The notes under the pieces: model-generated | The model's database searches: none | Told to the model about the DNA's origin: nothing | Seen by the model: the letters and a program-made list of their open reading frames with translations, nothing else | Virus record (IMG/VR): IMGVR_UViG_3300037041_001947 | Span: 1 to 42,460 of that record | DNA length: 42,460 nucleotides | Reading direction: 5' to 3' (one strand) | Origin: a virus | Part shown: positions 14,111 to 21,442 of the stretch, piece by piece | How the letters are laid out: the number at the start of each line of letters is the position of its first letter | How positions within the stretch are numbered: the stretch's first letter is position 1 | Made by a program: the position numbers and the translations under genes

Positions 14111-14442
14111 GAATCACACTAGAGTTCAATTCAATCGAAGAGCATGATTTATATATTCACAGCAAATCATTTGAGCGAAATGTTGTACAAAATCAAGACT
14201 GTGAACCAATACATTTAGTGGAAAGTGCAATCAAAGGTATAAGAATCGAAGACACAACCCGTCGAAGATTCTTCAGTGCATATGAACTAGATTTTATCAG
14301 AACATATTACCAAACTAAAAAACTTAAATGGATTGCTGCAGCATTAAGAAGAAAAGTGCCAGCAATTAGTCAGCAATTAACAAAGATGTATAACGCTGGT
14401 CTTCCTAAAAAGAAGAACAGAAACGGAGACATTAAAGAATAA
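14107..14442 (+). CDS. Helix-turn-helix DNA-binding protein
   Basis: 111 residues. Residues 55-100 (FSAYELDFIRTYYQTKKLKW, then IAAALRRKVPAISQQLTKMY) form a homeodomain-like or sigma-region-4-like trihelical unit followed by a basic GLPKKKNRN tail. This suggests sequence-specific DNA binding, possibly as the early-to-late regulator. It overlaps the upstream gene by four bases and lies just before the recombination genes. Confidence 0.55.
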   Translation: MRITLEFNSIEEHDLYIHSKSFERNVVQNQDCEPIHLVESAIKGIRIEDTTRRRFFSAYELDFIRTYYQTKKLKWIAAALRRKVPAISQQLTKMYNAGLPKKKNRNGDIKE

Positions 14443-14446
14443 ATAT

Positions 14447-14923
14447 ATGACTGAATTATTTTACAAACAATACATAACAGCTCGTGAAAAAAGAGATTTA
14501 GTGGATAGTAAAATCAAATTACTACGAGAAGAATTCGAAACGAAACTTGCTCCATTCAAAGTATTGTTAAATGAATTCGACAGCGAAACAGATAAATCTA
14601 GCGAACTTTTAATTAAGTGGATGGAAGGTAATGATATCAAGACAGGTGAGTACGAAAACAAGACTATCACCAGAAGCATGAGGTCAACTCCTAAGATAAC
14701 TGATACTGCTAAGTTTATAGAATCTATATTCGATAAAAAAGTACTCCCGAGTGTCAAGAAATTAACATCGAAGTCTAAAGAAGAATTGGAGTCTCAACTC
14801 ATAAAGGTCGAAATTGCCGATAAAAAGGCAGCAATTGGATTAGCAGCAATGTTAGAAGGTGTAGAAGGTATTAAAATTAAGGGATATGAAGTGGAACAAA
14901 CGACATATCTTACGGTGAAATAA
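14447..14923 (+). CDS. Gp157-like phage protein (recombination-linked)
   Basis: 158 residues: N-terminal coiled coil (residues 10-60), then GNDIKTGEYENKTITRSMRS and a C-terminal DKKAAIGLAAMLEGVEGIKIKGYEV. This layout matches the siphovirus Gp157 group often found next to single-strand annealing proteins. It ends one base before the annealing protein start (TAAT-ATG). An alternative is a Gam-like nuclease inhibitor. Family assignment is from pattern memory only. Confidence 0.4.
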   Translation: MTELFYKQYITAREKRDLVDSKIKLLREEFETKLAPFKVLLNEFDSETDKSSELLIKWMEGNDIKTGEYENKTITRSMRSTPKITDTAKFIESIFDKKVLPSVKKLTSKSKEELESQLIKVEIADKKAAIGLAAMLEGVEGIKIKGYEVEQTTYLTVK

Positions 14924-14924
14924 T

Positions 14925-15533
14925 ATGGATTTATATAAAGCAAAAACAATTACATTGGACAACGGAGAATATGTGCCAGTACATGAGCGTATTAAAGAGT
15001 TCTATTCGAAATATCCAGATGGTTCAATTCAAACAACAGTATTGACTACATTAGAAAATGTAAAAGAAGGAAGTTTGATTGTAGTTAAATGTTATGTGTT
15101 CAGATCGCCTACTGATGAAAAACCTGTAGTGGGACATTCTCAAACACTACATGGTTTAGACCATTTCAAAACATCAGCGTTAGAAATTGCGGAAACATCT
15201 GCAGTGGGAAGAGCTTTAGGAAATTTATGCATTGGAGTCAAAGGTGTTTTTGCTAGTGCAGATGAAGTGGAAAAGTCAAAAATGCAACAAGCTGCACAAA
15301 AGCAGACTCCCAAATCAACCTCAGATGTGCAAAAACAGATTGACAATATAGATACATTAGACGCAGTCACTGGAGAATTAGTTAAAAAGATTTATGTATC
15401 AAAAACTATCGAAGAATTAAAAGAATGTGCTGAACAAATCAAAAAGTCTGCGGTAGACGATAATTCAAAAAGTATTTTAAGAAAAGCATATAATCAAAAA
15501 AATAAAGAGCTCAAAGCTCAAAAGGACAAATAA
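14925..15533 (+). CDS. Single-strand annealing protein (ERF/Rad52-like)
   Basis: 202 residues. The key segment, about residues 86-117, is LEIAETSAVGRALGNLCIG followed by FASADEVE, the signature of phage ERF/Rad52-type annealing proteins. The N-terminal half is the beta-rich core; the C-terminal part (from about 120) is a charged linker and helical tail. With the SSB-like and exonuclease genes immediately downstream it forms a recombination module that would repair or concatenate phage DNA. Confidence 0.7.
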   Translation: MDLYKAKTITLDNGEYVPVHERIKEFYSKYPDGSIQTTVLTTLENVKEGSLIVVKCYVFRSPTDEKPVVGHSQTLHGLDHFKTSALEIAETSAVGRALGNLCIGVKGVFASADEVEKSKMQQAAQKQTPKSTSDVQKQIDNIDTLDAVTGELVKKIYVSKTIEELKECAEQIKKSAVDDNSKSILRKAYNQKNKELKAQKDK

Positions 15534-16088
15534 ATGCCAATACCTCAAAATTTTTCATTACCTAAACGATCTACTCAGGAATATGAACTTCTTCCTGAAG
15601 GAATGTATCAATGTGAAATCGTTGACATTACCATCAAAACAGAACGTGCATGGGAAAGTGATGATGAAGAAGACAAATTCAATTTTACATTTGCGATTGT
15701 TGATGGACAATACAAATCAAGACTATTATGGAAATCTGCTCGAATCATTATGAGCGCTGGTTGGGAAAAAGGTTCTCCATCTTGGTTGTACAAGATTTAC
15801 TGTGCTGCAGTAGGAAAGAAATTGACAGATGATGAAGCACAAGGAGTCTCATCTGATATGATTAATGCTTTGATTGGAAAACAAGTATTATTGGTGGTTG
15901 TACAGAAACCCAAAAAAGATGGTACATTAAAAAATTCTATCGATAATATCCTGACATCATCTAAAAGAATTGACTATGTAAAAAAACCTCAGACCACATT
16001 TACAGAAGAAATCGAAACTGAAGCAGCTCAACTTCAAACAGAATCAAAAGTCGAAGAAGAAGTTGATGTGGATTCTATACCTTTTTAA
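15534..16088 (+). CDS. Single-stranded DNA binding protein with host-type C-terminal tail
   Basis: 184 residues: an OB-like core (LLPEGMYQCEIVDITIKTER ... FNFTFAIVDGQYKSR), a flexible acidic linker and an end VDVDSIPF. The last residues copy the bacterial SSB C-terminal tip (acidic-I-P-F) that recruits host repair and replication enzymes. It starts directly after the annealing protein stop. Likely role is coating ssDNA during replication and recruiting host factors; the core fold is inferred. Confidence 0.6.
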   Translation: MPIPQNFSLPKRSTQEYELLPEGMYQCEIVDITIKTERAWESDDEEDKFNFTFAIVDGQYKSRLLWKSARIIMSAGWEKGSPSWLYKIYCAAVGKKLTDDEAQGVSSDMINALIGKQVLLVVVQKPKKDGTLKNSIDNILTSSKRIDYVKKPQTTFTEEIETEAAQLQTESKVEEEVDVDSIPF

Positions 16089-16089
16089 T

Positions 16090-16800
16090 ATGGAATTTCC
16101 AAAACAAAAAATTTCAGCGTCACTCATTAATAGTTATTTTAGTTGTCCATTTGGATTCAAACTCACCGTAATTGATGGTTATCTCACAAAAGAAGGTCCA
16201 GCATTAGAACAAGGTTCAATGTTTGACTATATGTTTAAGATATACCATAATGGAAAAGACCCATATGAAGAAACTAAGAAAAAATTCTTTAATGAAATTC
16301 CTACAGCACAACAATTAGACAATTTTATTGTTGCTCGAAAGATGATGTTGAAATATGAAAAAAATCCAAAGAAATTTAAAGAGCCTAAATTTGATATTGG
16401 ATTTGGAATTGATATTTCTGAAATTGTTAAAAGACCTATTAAACTAACCGGATATTTAGATGGAATGGATGGAACAGAAGGTATTGAAGTAAAAACTGCT
16501 TCATCATTAAAAGATTGGAATCAAGAACGAGTTGATACTGAGATTCAAAGTAAAATCTATCGATACTATATCCATAAAACATTCAATGTAGAAAAACCTG
16601 TACTTCATTATATAGTATTTCCAAAAAATAAAGATGATTATATTGAATTAAAGTCAGAGACAAAAGATGGCGATTTTGATGAATTATTCAAAAAGGTAAA
16701 TCTCTTTATTGAATCAGTGGAAGCGGAAAAATTTGACAAGAATCCAAACCATCCATTTTATTGCCCGTGTAGACAATTAAGTAAGGAACTAGGATTATGA
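16090..16800 (+). CDS. RecB/Cas4-type PD-(D/E)XK exonuclease
   Basis: 236 residues from ATG 16090 (TAAT-ATG junction). Motifs: SLINSYFSCPFGFKL with Cys19, LTGYLDGMDG (Asp124), GIEVKTAS (Glu133/Lys135), QSKIYRYY (Gln153/Tyr157), and C-terminal FYCPCRQL (Cys225/Cys227). These are the RecB-nuclease/Cas4 catalytic motifs, with most of the cysteine frame of Fe-S versions. With the annealing protein it would make 3' tails for recombination. It overlaps the next gene by four bases. Confidence 0.75.
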   Translation: MEFPKQKISASLINSYFSCPFGFKLTVIDGYLTKEGPALEQGSMFDYMFKIYHNGKDPYEETKKKFFNEIPTAQQLDNFIVARKMMLKYEKNPKKFKEPKFDIGFGIDISEIVKRPIKLTGYLDGMDGTEGIEVKTASSLKDWNQERVDTEIQSKIYRYYIHKTFNVEKPVLHYIVFPKNKDDYIELKSETKDGDFDELFKKVNLFIESVEAEKFDKNPNHPFYCPCRQLSKELGL

Positions 16801-17228
16801 AATTTGAATTACTCGCACAATTTGAAAAACATACTGGACCATTAGCAACTGGTACGCATAAACTGAGTTTTGAAATTCAACCCGAACATATTGGATTACT
16901 TTATTCTCACTTAGGTGAATTAGAAAAAAATCCATATGTGGTTATTCATGTTGAGCAAGCAAATTCACCTCAAGATGCTCAGGTAATTCTTGACAAAGCG
17001 TCAAAGGAACAATATATAATAAGAAATAAGAAAATACATGCTTTATTTGATAAAATTGCAGAAATGGAAAAGGTAAAACCTGAAGAAGTAAAACAAGCAA
17101 TTAAGAATAAGTTAAAAAAGGAAGGTAAAATAAAGTCGAGCCTATCTGAATTATCATTAACATTACAAGCCGAAGTCCTGTCAAGGCTAGAAAGGATTTT
17201 AAATGGAAGTGAATCAACCCGATCCTAA
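16797..17228 (+). CDS. Unknown early protein, coupled to exonuclease
   Basis: 143 residues. Residues 1-65 are beta/alpha (MKFELLAQFEKHTGPLATG...), then a Lys-rich helical part, IRNKKIHALFDKIAEMEKV ... EVKQAIKNKLKKEG. It overlaps the exonuclease stop by four bases. The arrangement is like NinB/Orf-type recombination accessories, but no signature confirms this. Confidence 0.5.
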   Translation: MKFELLAQFEKHTGPLATGTHKLSFEIQPEHIGLLYSHLGELEKNPYVVIHVEQANSPQDAQVILDKASKEQYIIRNKKIHALFDKIAEMEKVKPEEVKQAIKNKLKKEGKIKSSLSELSLTLQAEVLSRLERILNGSESTRS

Positions 17229-17445
17229 TGAAATATATACAATAACAGAAGTTCAGAAAAATGGATTTCTGTACTGGATCGATTCATCGCCAACTGTCAC
17301 CAAATGGGTTGATGCAGATATGAAAGGACAAAACATTTTAAAAGCCGTGAGATACGGCCGTGGCACTGCCACAAGATATTATATTAAAGGAGAAAATATA
17401 ATCAAATATATCGCATCCTTTGAAGATGGTTCGTTGGCAAGATAA
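17203..17445 (+). CDS. Excisionase/MerR-type helix-turn-helix protein
   Basis: 80 residues. YTITEVQKNGFLYWI ... TKWVDADMKGQNILKAVRYG and RYYIKGENIIKYIAS follow the HTH_17 (excisionase-like) plan: helix, turn, wing and a closing RYYIKxxxII strand. Overlaps the previous gene by 26 bases; an SD (AAGGA) is present inside that gene. With no integrase in the genome it is more likely a regulator than a true excisionase. Confidence 0.55.
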   Translation: MEVNQPDPNEIYTITEVQKNGFLYWIDSSPTVTKWVDADMKGQNILKAVRYGRGTATRYYIKGENIIKYIASFEDGSLAR

Positions 17446-17474
17446 TAAATAACTAATAAAAAATAATCAAATAT

Positions 17475-17660
17475 ATGCCCAATATCGATAAGTTAGAAAC
17501 AATTTTTCAAGCAGTCAAAACCACTTTAGCTGATTTTAATCAATCAACTAAGAATTACAAGAAAAGCGTAGCTATCCGAAAAGCTCTTCAATTGTTAAAG
17601 CAAGAGAGTCAGGTATTACGCGAAGAAGTAAAGACAGAATTTAAAAAGCCAGCAGCATAA
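17475..17660 (+). CDS. Small histone H1/Hc1-like protein
   Basis: 61 residues, helical: LETIFQAVKTTLADFNQS, KNYKKSVAIRKALQLLKQES and LREEVKTEFKKPAA. The sequence pattern (R-K-A-L-Q-x-L-K-x-x-x-Q-x-L-R) resembles the N-terminal part of Chlamydia/Bacteroidetes Hc1-like proteins. It could bind DNA or bundle with a partner; similarity is modest. Confidence 0.4.
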   Translation: MPNIDKLETIFQAVKTTLADFNQSTKNYKKSVAIRKALQLLKQESQVLREEVKTEFKKPAA

Positions 17661-17670
17661 AGTGTTTTTC

Positions 17671-17705
17671 TTCTCTGCTGTCCTGTCAAGCAGAGAAATA
17701 AGGAC
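17671..17705 (+). promoter_or_regulatory. Hairpin whose loop is complementary to the downstream SD
   Basis: TTCTCTGCT (17671-17679) pairs with AGCAGAGAA (17689-17697). The first five loop bases GTCCT (17680-17684) are complementary to AGGAC (17701-17705), the SD of the gene at 17714. A kissing or pseudoknot state would hide that SD, which suggests translational control. Confidence 0.45.
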
Positions 17706-17713
17706 GCATTCCT

Positions 17714-18163
17714 ATGAAAAAAGAAAAATGTCCAACATGTGGTCAAGAAATAATATCAGATACGAAAAATGAAATTGCTAAACTTGCTCAATTAGTGCAT
17801 GAATTAATTCGACCAAGTAGAGCTAAGAATGGAATTCCATATGTTAGCCCACAAGCTAAAACTAAAATTGAAAATAGATTAGCAGTGTGGAAATTTGAAG
17901 AATTAGAATTAGCAATCAAAAAATTTGCAAGTAATAAATGGAGAATGGAAAACAATGCCAATAAGTCATTGGATTGGTACTTCAGAACAGATGCACAAAT
18001 CGAAACATTTCTACAATTAGAATCTGATTTGGAAAATTCACTAACAGATGAATACAAAATCGGAGATAAAATTTATACATCGCTTGAAGCGGTGAGAGAG
18101 GCAGAAAAAAATGGAGAAATTAAATGGGACGAAAAAATGGGAGCGTTTTCTCAAGCCAGGTAA
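17714..18163 (+). CDS. Zinc-ribbon protein with phage replication C-terminal-like domain
   Basis: 149 residues. It starts with a zinc ribbon (KCPTCGQEI, a C-x2-C unit), followed by helices. FASNKWRMENNANKSLDWYF, then RTDAQIETFLQL, resembles the conserved C-terminal domain of phage replisome-organiser proteins. The N-terminal ribbon has only one C-x2-C pair, so a partner may complete the site. It overlaps the next gene by 53 bases. It could be a replication accessory; inference only. Confidence 0.5.
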   Translation: MKKEKCPTCGQEIISDTKNEIAKLAQLVHELIRPSRAKNGIPYVSPQAKTKIENRLAVWKFEELELAIKKFASNKWRMENNANKSLDWYFRTDAQIETFLQLESDLENSLTDEYKIGDKIYTSLEAVREAEKNGEIKWDEKMGAFSQAR

Positions 18164-18392
18164 ATATGTGCAAGTTCCAGGAATTGGATTATGGAAAAAA
18201 GAAATATTTGAAGAAGCAGTGAGAATTGGAGCATTAATCAAACGGACAGACCCATATTTAGTATATGCAATTCCAACAGAGACAAAGTTAATTGGCAAAG
18301 ACCCATCAACAGGAAAAAAATATTCAACACCATTAAAAGTAACAGTTGTATCTCAAAAATGGTACGACTTCAAACGGAAACATAATATCTAA
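18111..18392 (+). CDS. Unknown basic protein
   Basis: 93 residues, basic (pattern KKWERFLKPGKYVQVPGIGL ... KWYDFKRKHNI). It overlaps the previous gene by 53 bases in another frame and touches the dUTPase start (TAATG). The start at 18111 has no SD; a GTG near 18167 is an alternative start that would remove most of the overlap. No function recognised. Confidence 0.5.
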   Translation: MEKLNGTKKWERFLKPGKYVQVPGIGLWKKEIFEEAVRIGALIKRTDPYLVYAIPTETKLIGKDPSTGKKYSTPLKVTVVSQKWYDFKRKHNI

Positions 18393-18823
18393 TGCTCAAT
18401 ATCAAAACATTAAAAAAAATCAAATTACCCAGTAAGTCATATGCAGGAGATGCAGGATGGGATGTGTATTCACAAGAGAGTTATTTACTAGCACCATCCG
18501 AAGCACATAAATTTGCACTAGGTTTTTATATAATTGGAGAAGTCAATAAAGTATACATAACACATGGCAGATCGAGTCTAGCAATTAATCATGGGATTGA
18601 CGTAATTGGAGATGTGATTGATAATGGATATCGTGGAGAAGTATCAGTAGTACTACAGAATAATAGCTTGAATCATTTTAAAATAGCTAAAGGAGATAAA
18701 ATCGCTCAGATATTGGTGCAATACGTACTTGATGATAATATTTTAATAGCTGATGGAAAGACACATTTGATTCCAACGAAAGTTCGAGGAATTAAAGGAT
18801 ATGGAAGTACAGGCAAGACCTAA
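18392..18823 (+). CDS. dut: dUTPase (trimeric dUTP pyrophosphatase)
   Basis: 143 residues with all five motifs of trimeric dUTPases: AGDAGWDVYS (18-27), GRSSLA (59-64), GDVIDNGYRGEV (73-84, catalytic Asp77 and Tyr80), KGDKIAQIL (100-108) and RGIKGYGSTG (132-141, Tyr replacing the usual Phe). It hydrolyses dUTP to dUMP, keeping uracil out of DNA and feeding the nucleotide pathway. It starts in a TAATG overlap and precedes the MazG-like gene. A dCTP-directed variant cannot be excluded. Confidence 0.85.
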   Translation: MLNIKTLKKIKLPSKSYAGDAGWDVYSQESYLLAPSEAHKFALGFYIIGEVNKVYITHGRSSLAINHGIDVIGDVIDNGYRGEVSVVLQNNSLNHFKIAKGDKIAQILVQYVLDDNILIADGKTHLIPTKVRGIKGYGSTGKT

Positions 18824-18833
18824 GGAGGACTAA

Positions 18834-19076
18834 ATGTTTAACTTTCCTGAAATACGGACGGTTAGGTCGACTGAAGAACAGGCGACAAAGGTGATTGATG
18901 AAGTAGTAGAATACAAATTCGACTTCAGCGATGAAGAAGCAGTTGACATTCTACACGCAGCAGAGACACTCATCAGAATCCATTTCAAAGGTAGACCCCA
19001 AGATTTGGAAAGAGTCATTCAACAAACAAAGGAGAAAAATCTCAAACGCGGATATTACACATCAACTTGCTTCTAA
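18834..19076 (+). CDS. MazG-like nucleotide pyrophosphohydrolase
   Basis: 80 residues with one of the strongest SDs in the window (AAGGAGG). STEEQATKVIDEVVEYKFDF and EEAVDILHAAETLIRIHF carry the acidic helix pairs (Glu14/15, Glu23, Glu35, Asp38) of MazG-type all-alpha NTP pyrophosphatases. Small phage members hydrolyse dNTPs. Next to the dCMP-modifying cassette a role in removing dCTP is attractive but inferred. Confidence 0.55.
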   Translation: MFNFPEIRTVRSTEEQATKVIDEVVEYKFDFSDEEAVDILHAAETLIRIHFKGRPQDLERVIQQTKEKNLKRGYYTSTCF

Positions 19077-19083
19077 AAGGTAT

Positions 19084-19105
19084 GCTGCCTACCTCAAAAG
19101 GCAGC
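19084..19105 (+). other. Leader hairpin before the glucosyltransferase-like gene
   Basis: GCTGCCT (19084-19090) pairs with AGGCAGC (19099-19105), 8-base loop, in the 47-base gap. There is no T-run, so it probably marks an mRNA processing or partial termination site between the MazG-like gene and the next gene. Confidence 0.45.
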
Positions 19106-19123
19106 TACAATTAATAAACAACT

Positions 19124-20059
19124 ATGAAAATCGGATTTATAAAATTGGGTCTCAAAACTTATTTTGAAAAATCAGGAACTGGACAAGGTTCAAACCATGA
19201 ACTCGTTGATGTATTTAATATTTTTCAGAATAATGGACACGAATGTCACATGCTAAGTAATAGTGACAAATATTCTCAAATGAAAATTGGTAAATATGAT
19301 TGGATTTTTGTTTTTAATGGATTTGCTCCAACCACTTGGCAAACCAATATGAATATGTTCAAAGGGTCATTGGATTCATTGACATATCTAAAAGAACACA
19401 AAAACATTCCATATGCTTATTTTTGGACAGATCCTCGATATGATATTAGTAAAAATCCATTATTTAAAGAAGTGCCACCAACCGTAATACTGTCTCAAGA
19501 ACCAAATCATTATGCACATTTAGATAAATTGATTTTGTATCATAAAGATGCTCCGTTGATATTTGCTAAAGATAAATTCTTTACAATTATGATGAACGAT
19601 ACTGGCGAAAAAGAACGAAAAAAATCCATACTAAATGTTACAAATTGGCTCCAACATGAAAATTACAAATGTGATGTTTATGGAAATTGGCCTAAAAACA
19701 AAGAATTAAATGCCAGAGACATTCCAGAAAATGAGGTATCAGATTATTTATCAAGATATCTATATGCATTCAATGCAGGTAAAAATCCAAATTGGGTATC
19801 ACAGAAGTACTGGGAAATGGTATTAGCAAATGTGATATGTTTCCATACAAACTATGATATTTCAAATCTAATAATGCACCCAAAAGATTTCAAACGAGTA
19901 CTTGATGGAATCGATGTTATAGATAAAATTGAACAATTACAATCAAATCCTGAATTGTATGAAGAAATAATAAATGCTCAAAAAAATGAATTAAAATCAG
20001 GATATTATACTGGTGAATTTATATATCAAATAATAATGGAGAAAATAAAATGCATATAA
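19124..20059 (+). CDS. DNA beta-glucosyltransferase-like enzyme (T4 BGT-like GT-B)
   Basis: 311 residues. It follows T4 beta-glucosyltransferase along its length: start MKIGFIKLG, a conserved Glu26 (SNHELVDVF), YAYFWTDPRYD with Asp103 at the place of the T4 catalytic Asp100 (FTDIR in T4), a Lys/Arg-rich phosphate-binding segment GEKERKKS, and SQKYWEMVLANV matching the T4 WE motif that holds UDP-glucose. T4 BGT adds glucose to 5-hydroxymethylcytosine. It overlaps the deoxynucleotide kinase by 10 bases. The acceptor could also be another modified base. Confidence 0.7.
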   Translation: MKIGFIKLGLKTYFEKSGTGQGSNHELVDVFNIFQNNGHECHMLSNSDKYSQMKIGKYDWIFVFNGFAPTTWQTNMNMFKGSLDSLTYLKEHKNIPYAYFWTDPRYDISKNPLFKEVPPTVILSQEPNHYAHLDKLILYHKDAPLIFAKDKFFTIMMNDTGEKERKKSILNVTNWLQHENYKCDVYGNWPKNKELNARDIPENEVSDYLSRYLYAFNAGKNPNWVSQKYWEMVLANVICFHTNYDISNLIMHPKDFKRVLDGIDVIDKIEQLQSNPELYEEIINAQKNELKSGYYTGEFIYQIIMEKIKCI

Positions 20060-20550
20060 TAATTGAAGGTGTAGATTGTACAGGCAAAACATCGTTAGTG
20101 AATCATCTTAAAGAAAAATATAATATTGAGGTGGTAAAGTTTTCTCAACCTAAAGGAGACCCATATCAAGAATATATTGATTTTGCTTATTACCACAAAA
20201 CACCTGCAATATTAGACCGTTTTTATCTTGGAGAACTTGCTTATGGACCTGTAAAAAGAGGCAAATCTGGATTGAATAAAGTAAAAATGACAAATATTGA
20301 AGTGGCATTGCATATGCATAACACATTTAATATTTATTGCTTTACTAACGAAGAAGAAATCAAGAAAAGATTCAAAACTCGAGGAGAATCATTTTTGACA
20401 GAAGATGAAATTGCTCCAATATTACACGAGTACAGCAAAGCGTTAAAGGATAGTTTGTTGGTATGGAATAAATTCAATTATTTAGAAGATGGAGAATATA
20501 AACAAATTGATGAAAAAATCGATAAGTGGTTAGAAACATTAAAACAATAA
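20050..20550 (+). CDS. Deoxynucleoside monophosphate kinase (thymidylate-kinase-like)
   Basis: 166 residues. P-loop EGVDCTGKTS (6-15), DRF motif (Asp56-Arg57) and a lid-like Arg-rich stretch KKRFKTRGES place it with thymidylate kinase-type P-loop kinases. Position between the glucosyltransferase-like gene and the hydroxymethylase-type gene (one-base gap, TAAT-ATG) suggests it phosphorylates the modified dCMP, as T4 gp1 does. Plain dTMP kinase activity is the alternative. Confidence 0.75.
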   Translation: MHIIIEGVDCTGKTSLVNHLKEKYNIEVVKFSQPKGDPYQEYIDFAYYHKTPAILDRFYLGELAYGPVKRGKSGLNKVKMTNIEVALHMHNTFNIYCFTNEEEIKKRFKTRGESFLTEDEIAPILHEYSKALKDSLLVWNKFNYLEDGEYKQIDEKIDKWLETLKQ

Positions 20551-20551
20551 T

Positions 20552-21442
20552 ATGAACAACAATTTCAAAAATGTCATTGTTTCAGATAATATAAATGAAT
20601 TGTACAAAGAAGCAATTCTCAATATTGAAAATGAATTTGATTATTTGTCACATCCAAGAGGCAAGCACATCAAAGAGCGATTAGCCACTCAACACGTATT
20701 AACAAATCCAAGAGATTGTTTAGTGACTATTAAAGAGCGCAAGTTAAATTATCAATTTGCCATAATTGAAAAATTTGAATACTTATTTGGAAAACATGAC
20801 CCAATAAGATTAGTGGCATATAATTCAAATCTAAAAAATTATGAAGGCATATACAATTATTTTGATGGAAACTATGCACAACGATTTAATTATTGGTTAG
20901 ACCATATATATCAGATTTTAAAAAATGACCCAGATTCAAGGCAAGCAGTAATTAGTATATATGATACTACAGCAAGACATCAATCGTTAGATATTCCATG
21001 CACTTTGAATTTGCAGTTTTTTATAAGAAATCAAGAATTGAGTCTAATAACTACAATGAGAAGCAATGATTTATTATGGGGATTTCCATATGATGTGAAT
21101 GCTTTTTGTTTCTTATTAGAAGTAATGGCATGTTGGCTCGGTGTAGAAATTGGGACCTACATACATCAAGTAGGAAGTATGCATATCTATTTAGAACCTG
21201 AGGAAAATCATCGCCAGCTCTTATCCTGCACTTCGAGTATTGATGTAGTTAACCAACACAATCCCACTTGGAATTTGGGTTATGAAGACACAAAGAAATA
21301 TTTACCGTTATTCTTTGCTGCAGAAAATATGATGAGAACTTCACCCATGACAAATGAATGGAGAATTCTCGAAGACCAATTGCCTCCTGTATTACAAGAT
21401 TATCTAAAAGCGTTATCACGAAAATGGACCAAAATAAATTAG
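20552..21442 (+). CDS. dCMP hydroxymethylase-type enzyme of the thymidylate synthase family
   Basis: 296 residues. Thymidylate synthase hallmarks line up with E. coli at a constant +4 offset: Arg130 (DSRQAV), Cys150 (IPC, catalytic), Arg170-Ser-Asn-Asp173, His211 and Tyr213. At the place of Asn177, which selects dUMP, it has Asp181 (GFPYD), the substitution that makes T4 dCMP hydroxymethylase (Asp179) choose dCMP. The Cys-to-Asp spacing (31) equals T4, and RSND..GF..D matches. It should convert dCMP to 5-hydroxymethyl- or 5-methyl-dCMP. It overlaps the polymerase start by 19 bases. Confidence 0.8.
   Translation: MNNNFKNVIVSDNINELYKEAILNIENEFDYLSHPRGKHIKERLATQHVLTNPRDCLVTIKERKLNYQFAIIEKFEYLFGKHDPIRLVAYNSNLKNYEGIYNYFDGNYAQRFNYWLDHIYQILKNDPDSRQAVISIYDTTARHQSLDIPCTLNLQFFIRNQELSLITTMRSNDLLWGFPYDVNAFCFLLEVMACWLGVEIGTYIHQVGSMHIYLEPEENHRQLLSCTSSIDVVNQHNPTWNLGYEDTKKYLPLFFAAENMMRTSPMTNEWRILEDQLPPVLQDYLKALSRKWTKIN

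Noticed and set aside
17203-17445. True excisionase implying a temperate phage
   Set aside because: No integrase, attachment site or repressor module was found; the HTH fold alone does not show lysogeny.
18931-19167. 78-residue plus-strand frame spanning the MazG-like and glucosyltransferase starts
   Set aside because: It overlaps two recognised genes in another frame and has no SD.
20552-21442. Ordinary thymidylate synthase
   Set aside because: The dUMP-selecting Asn is Asp181 and the local motif matches T4 dCMP hydroxymethylase.
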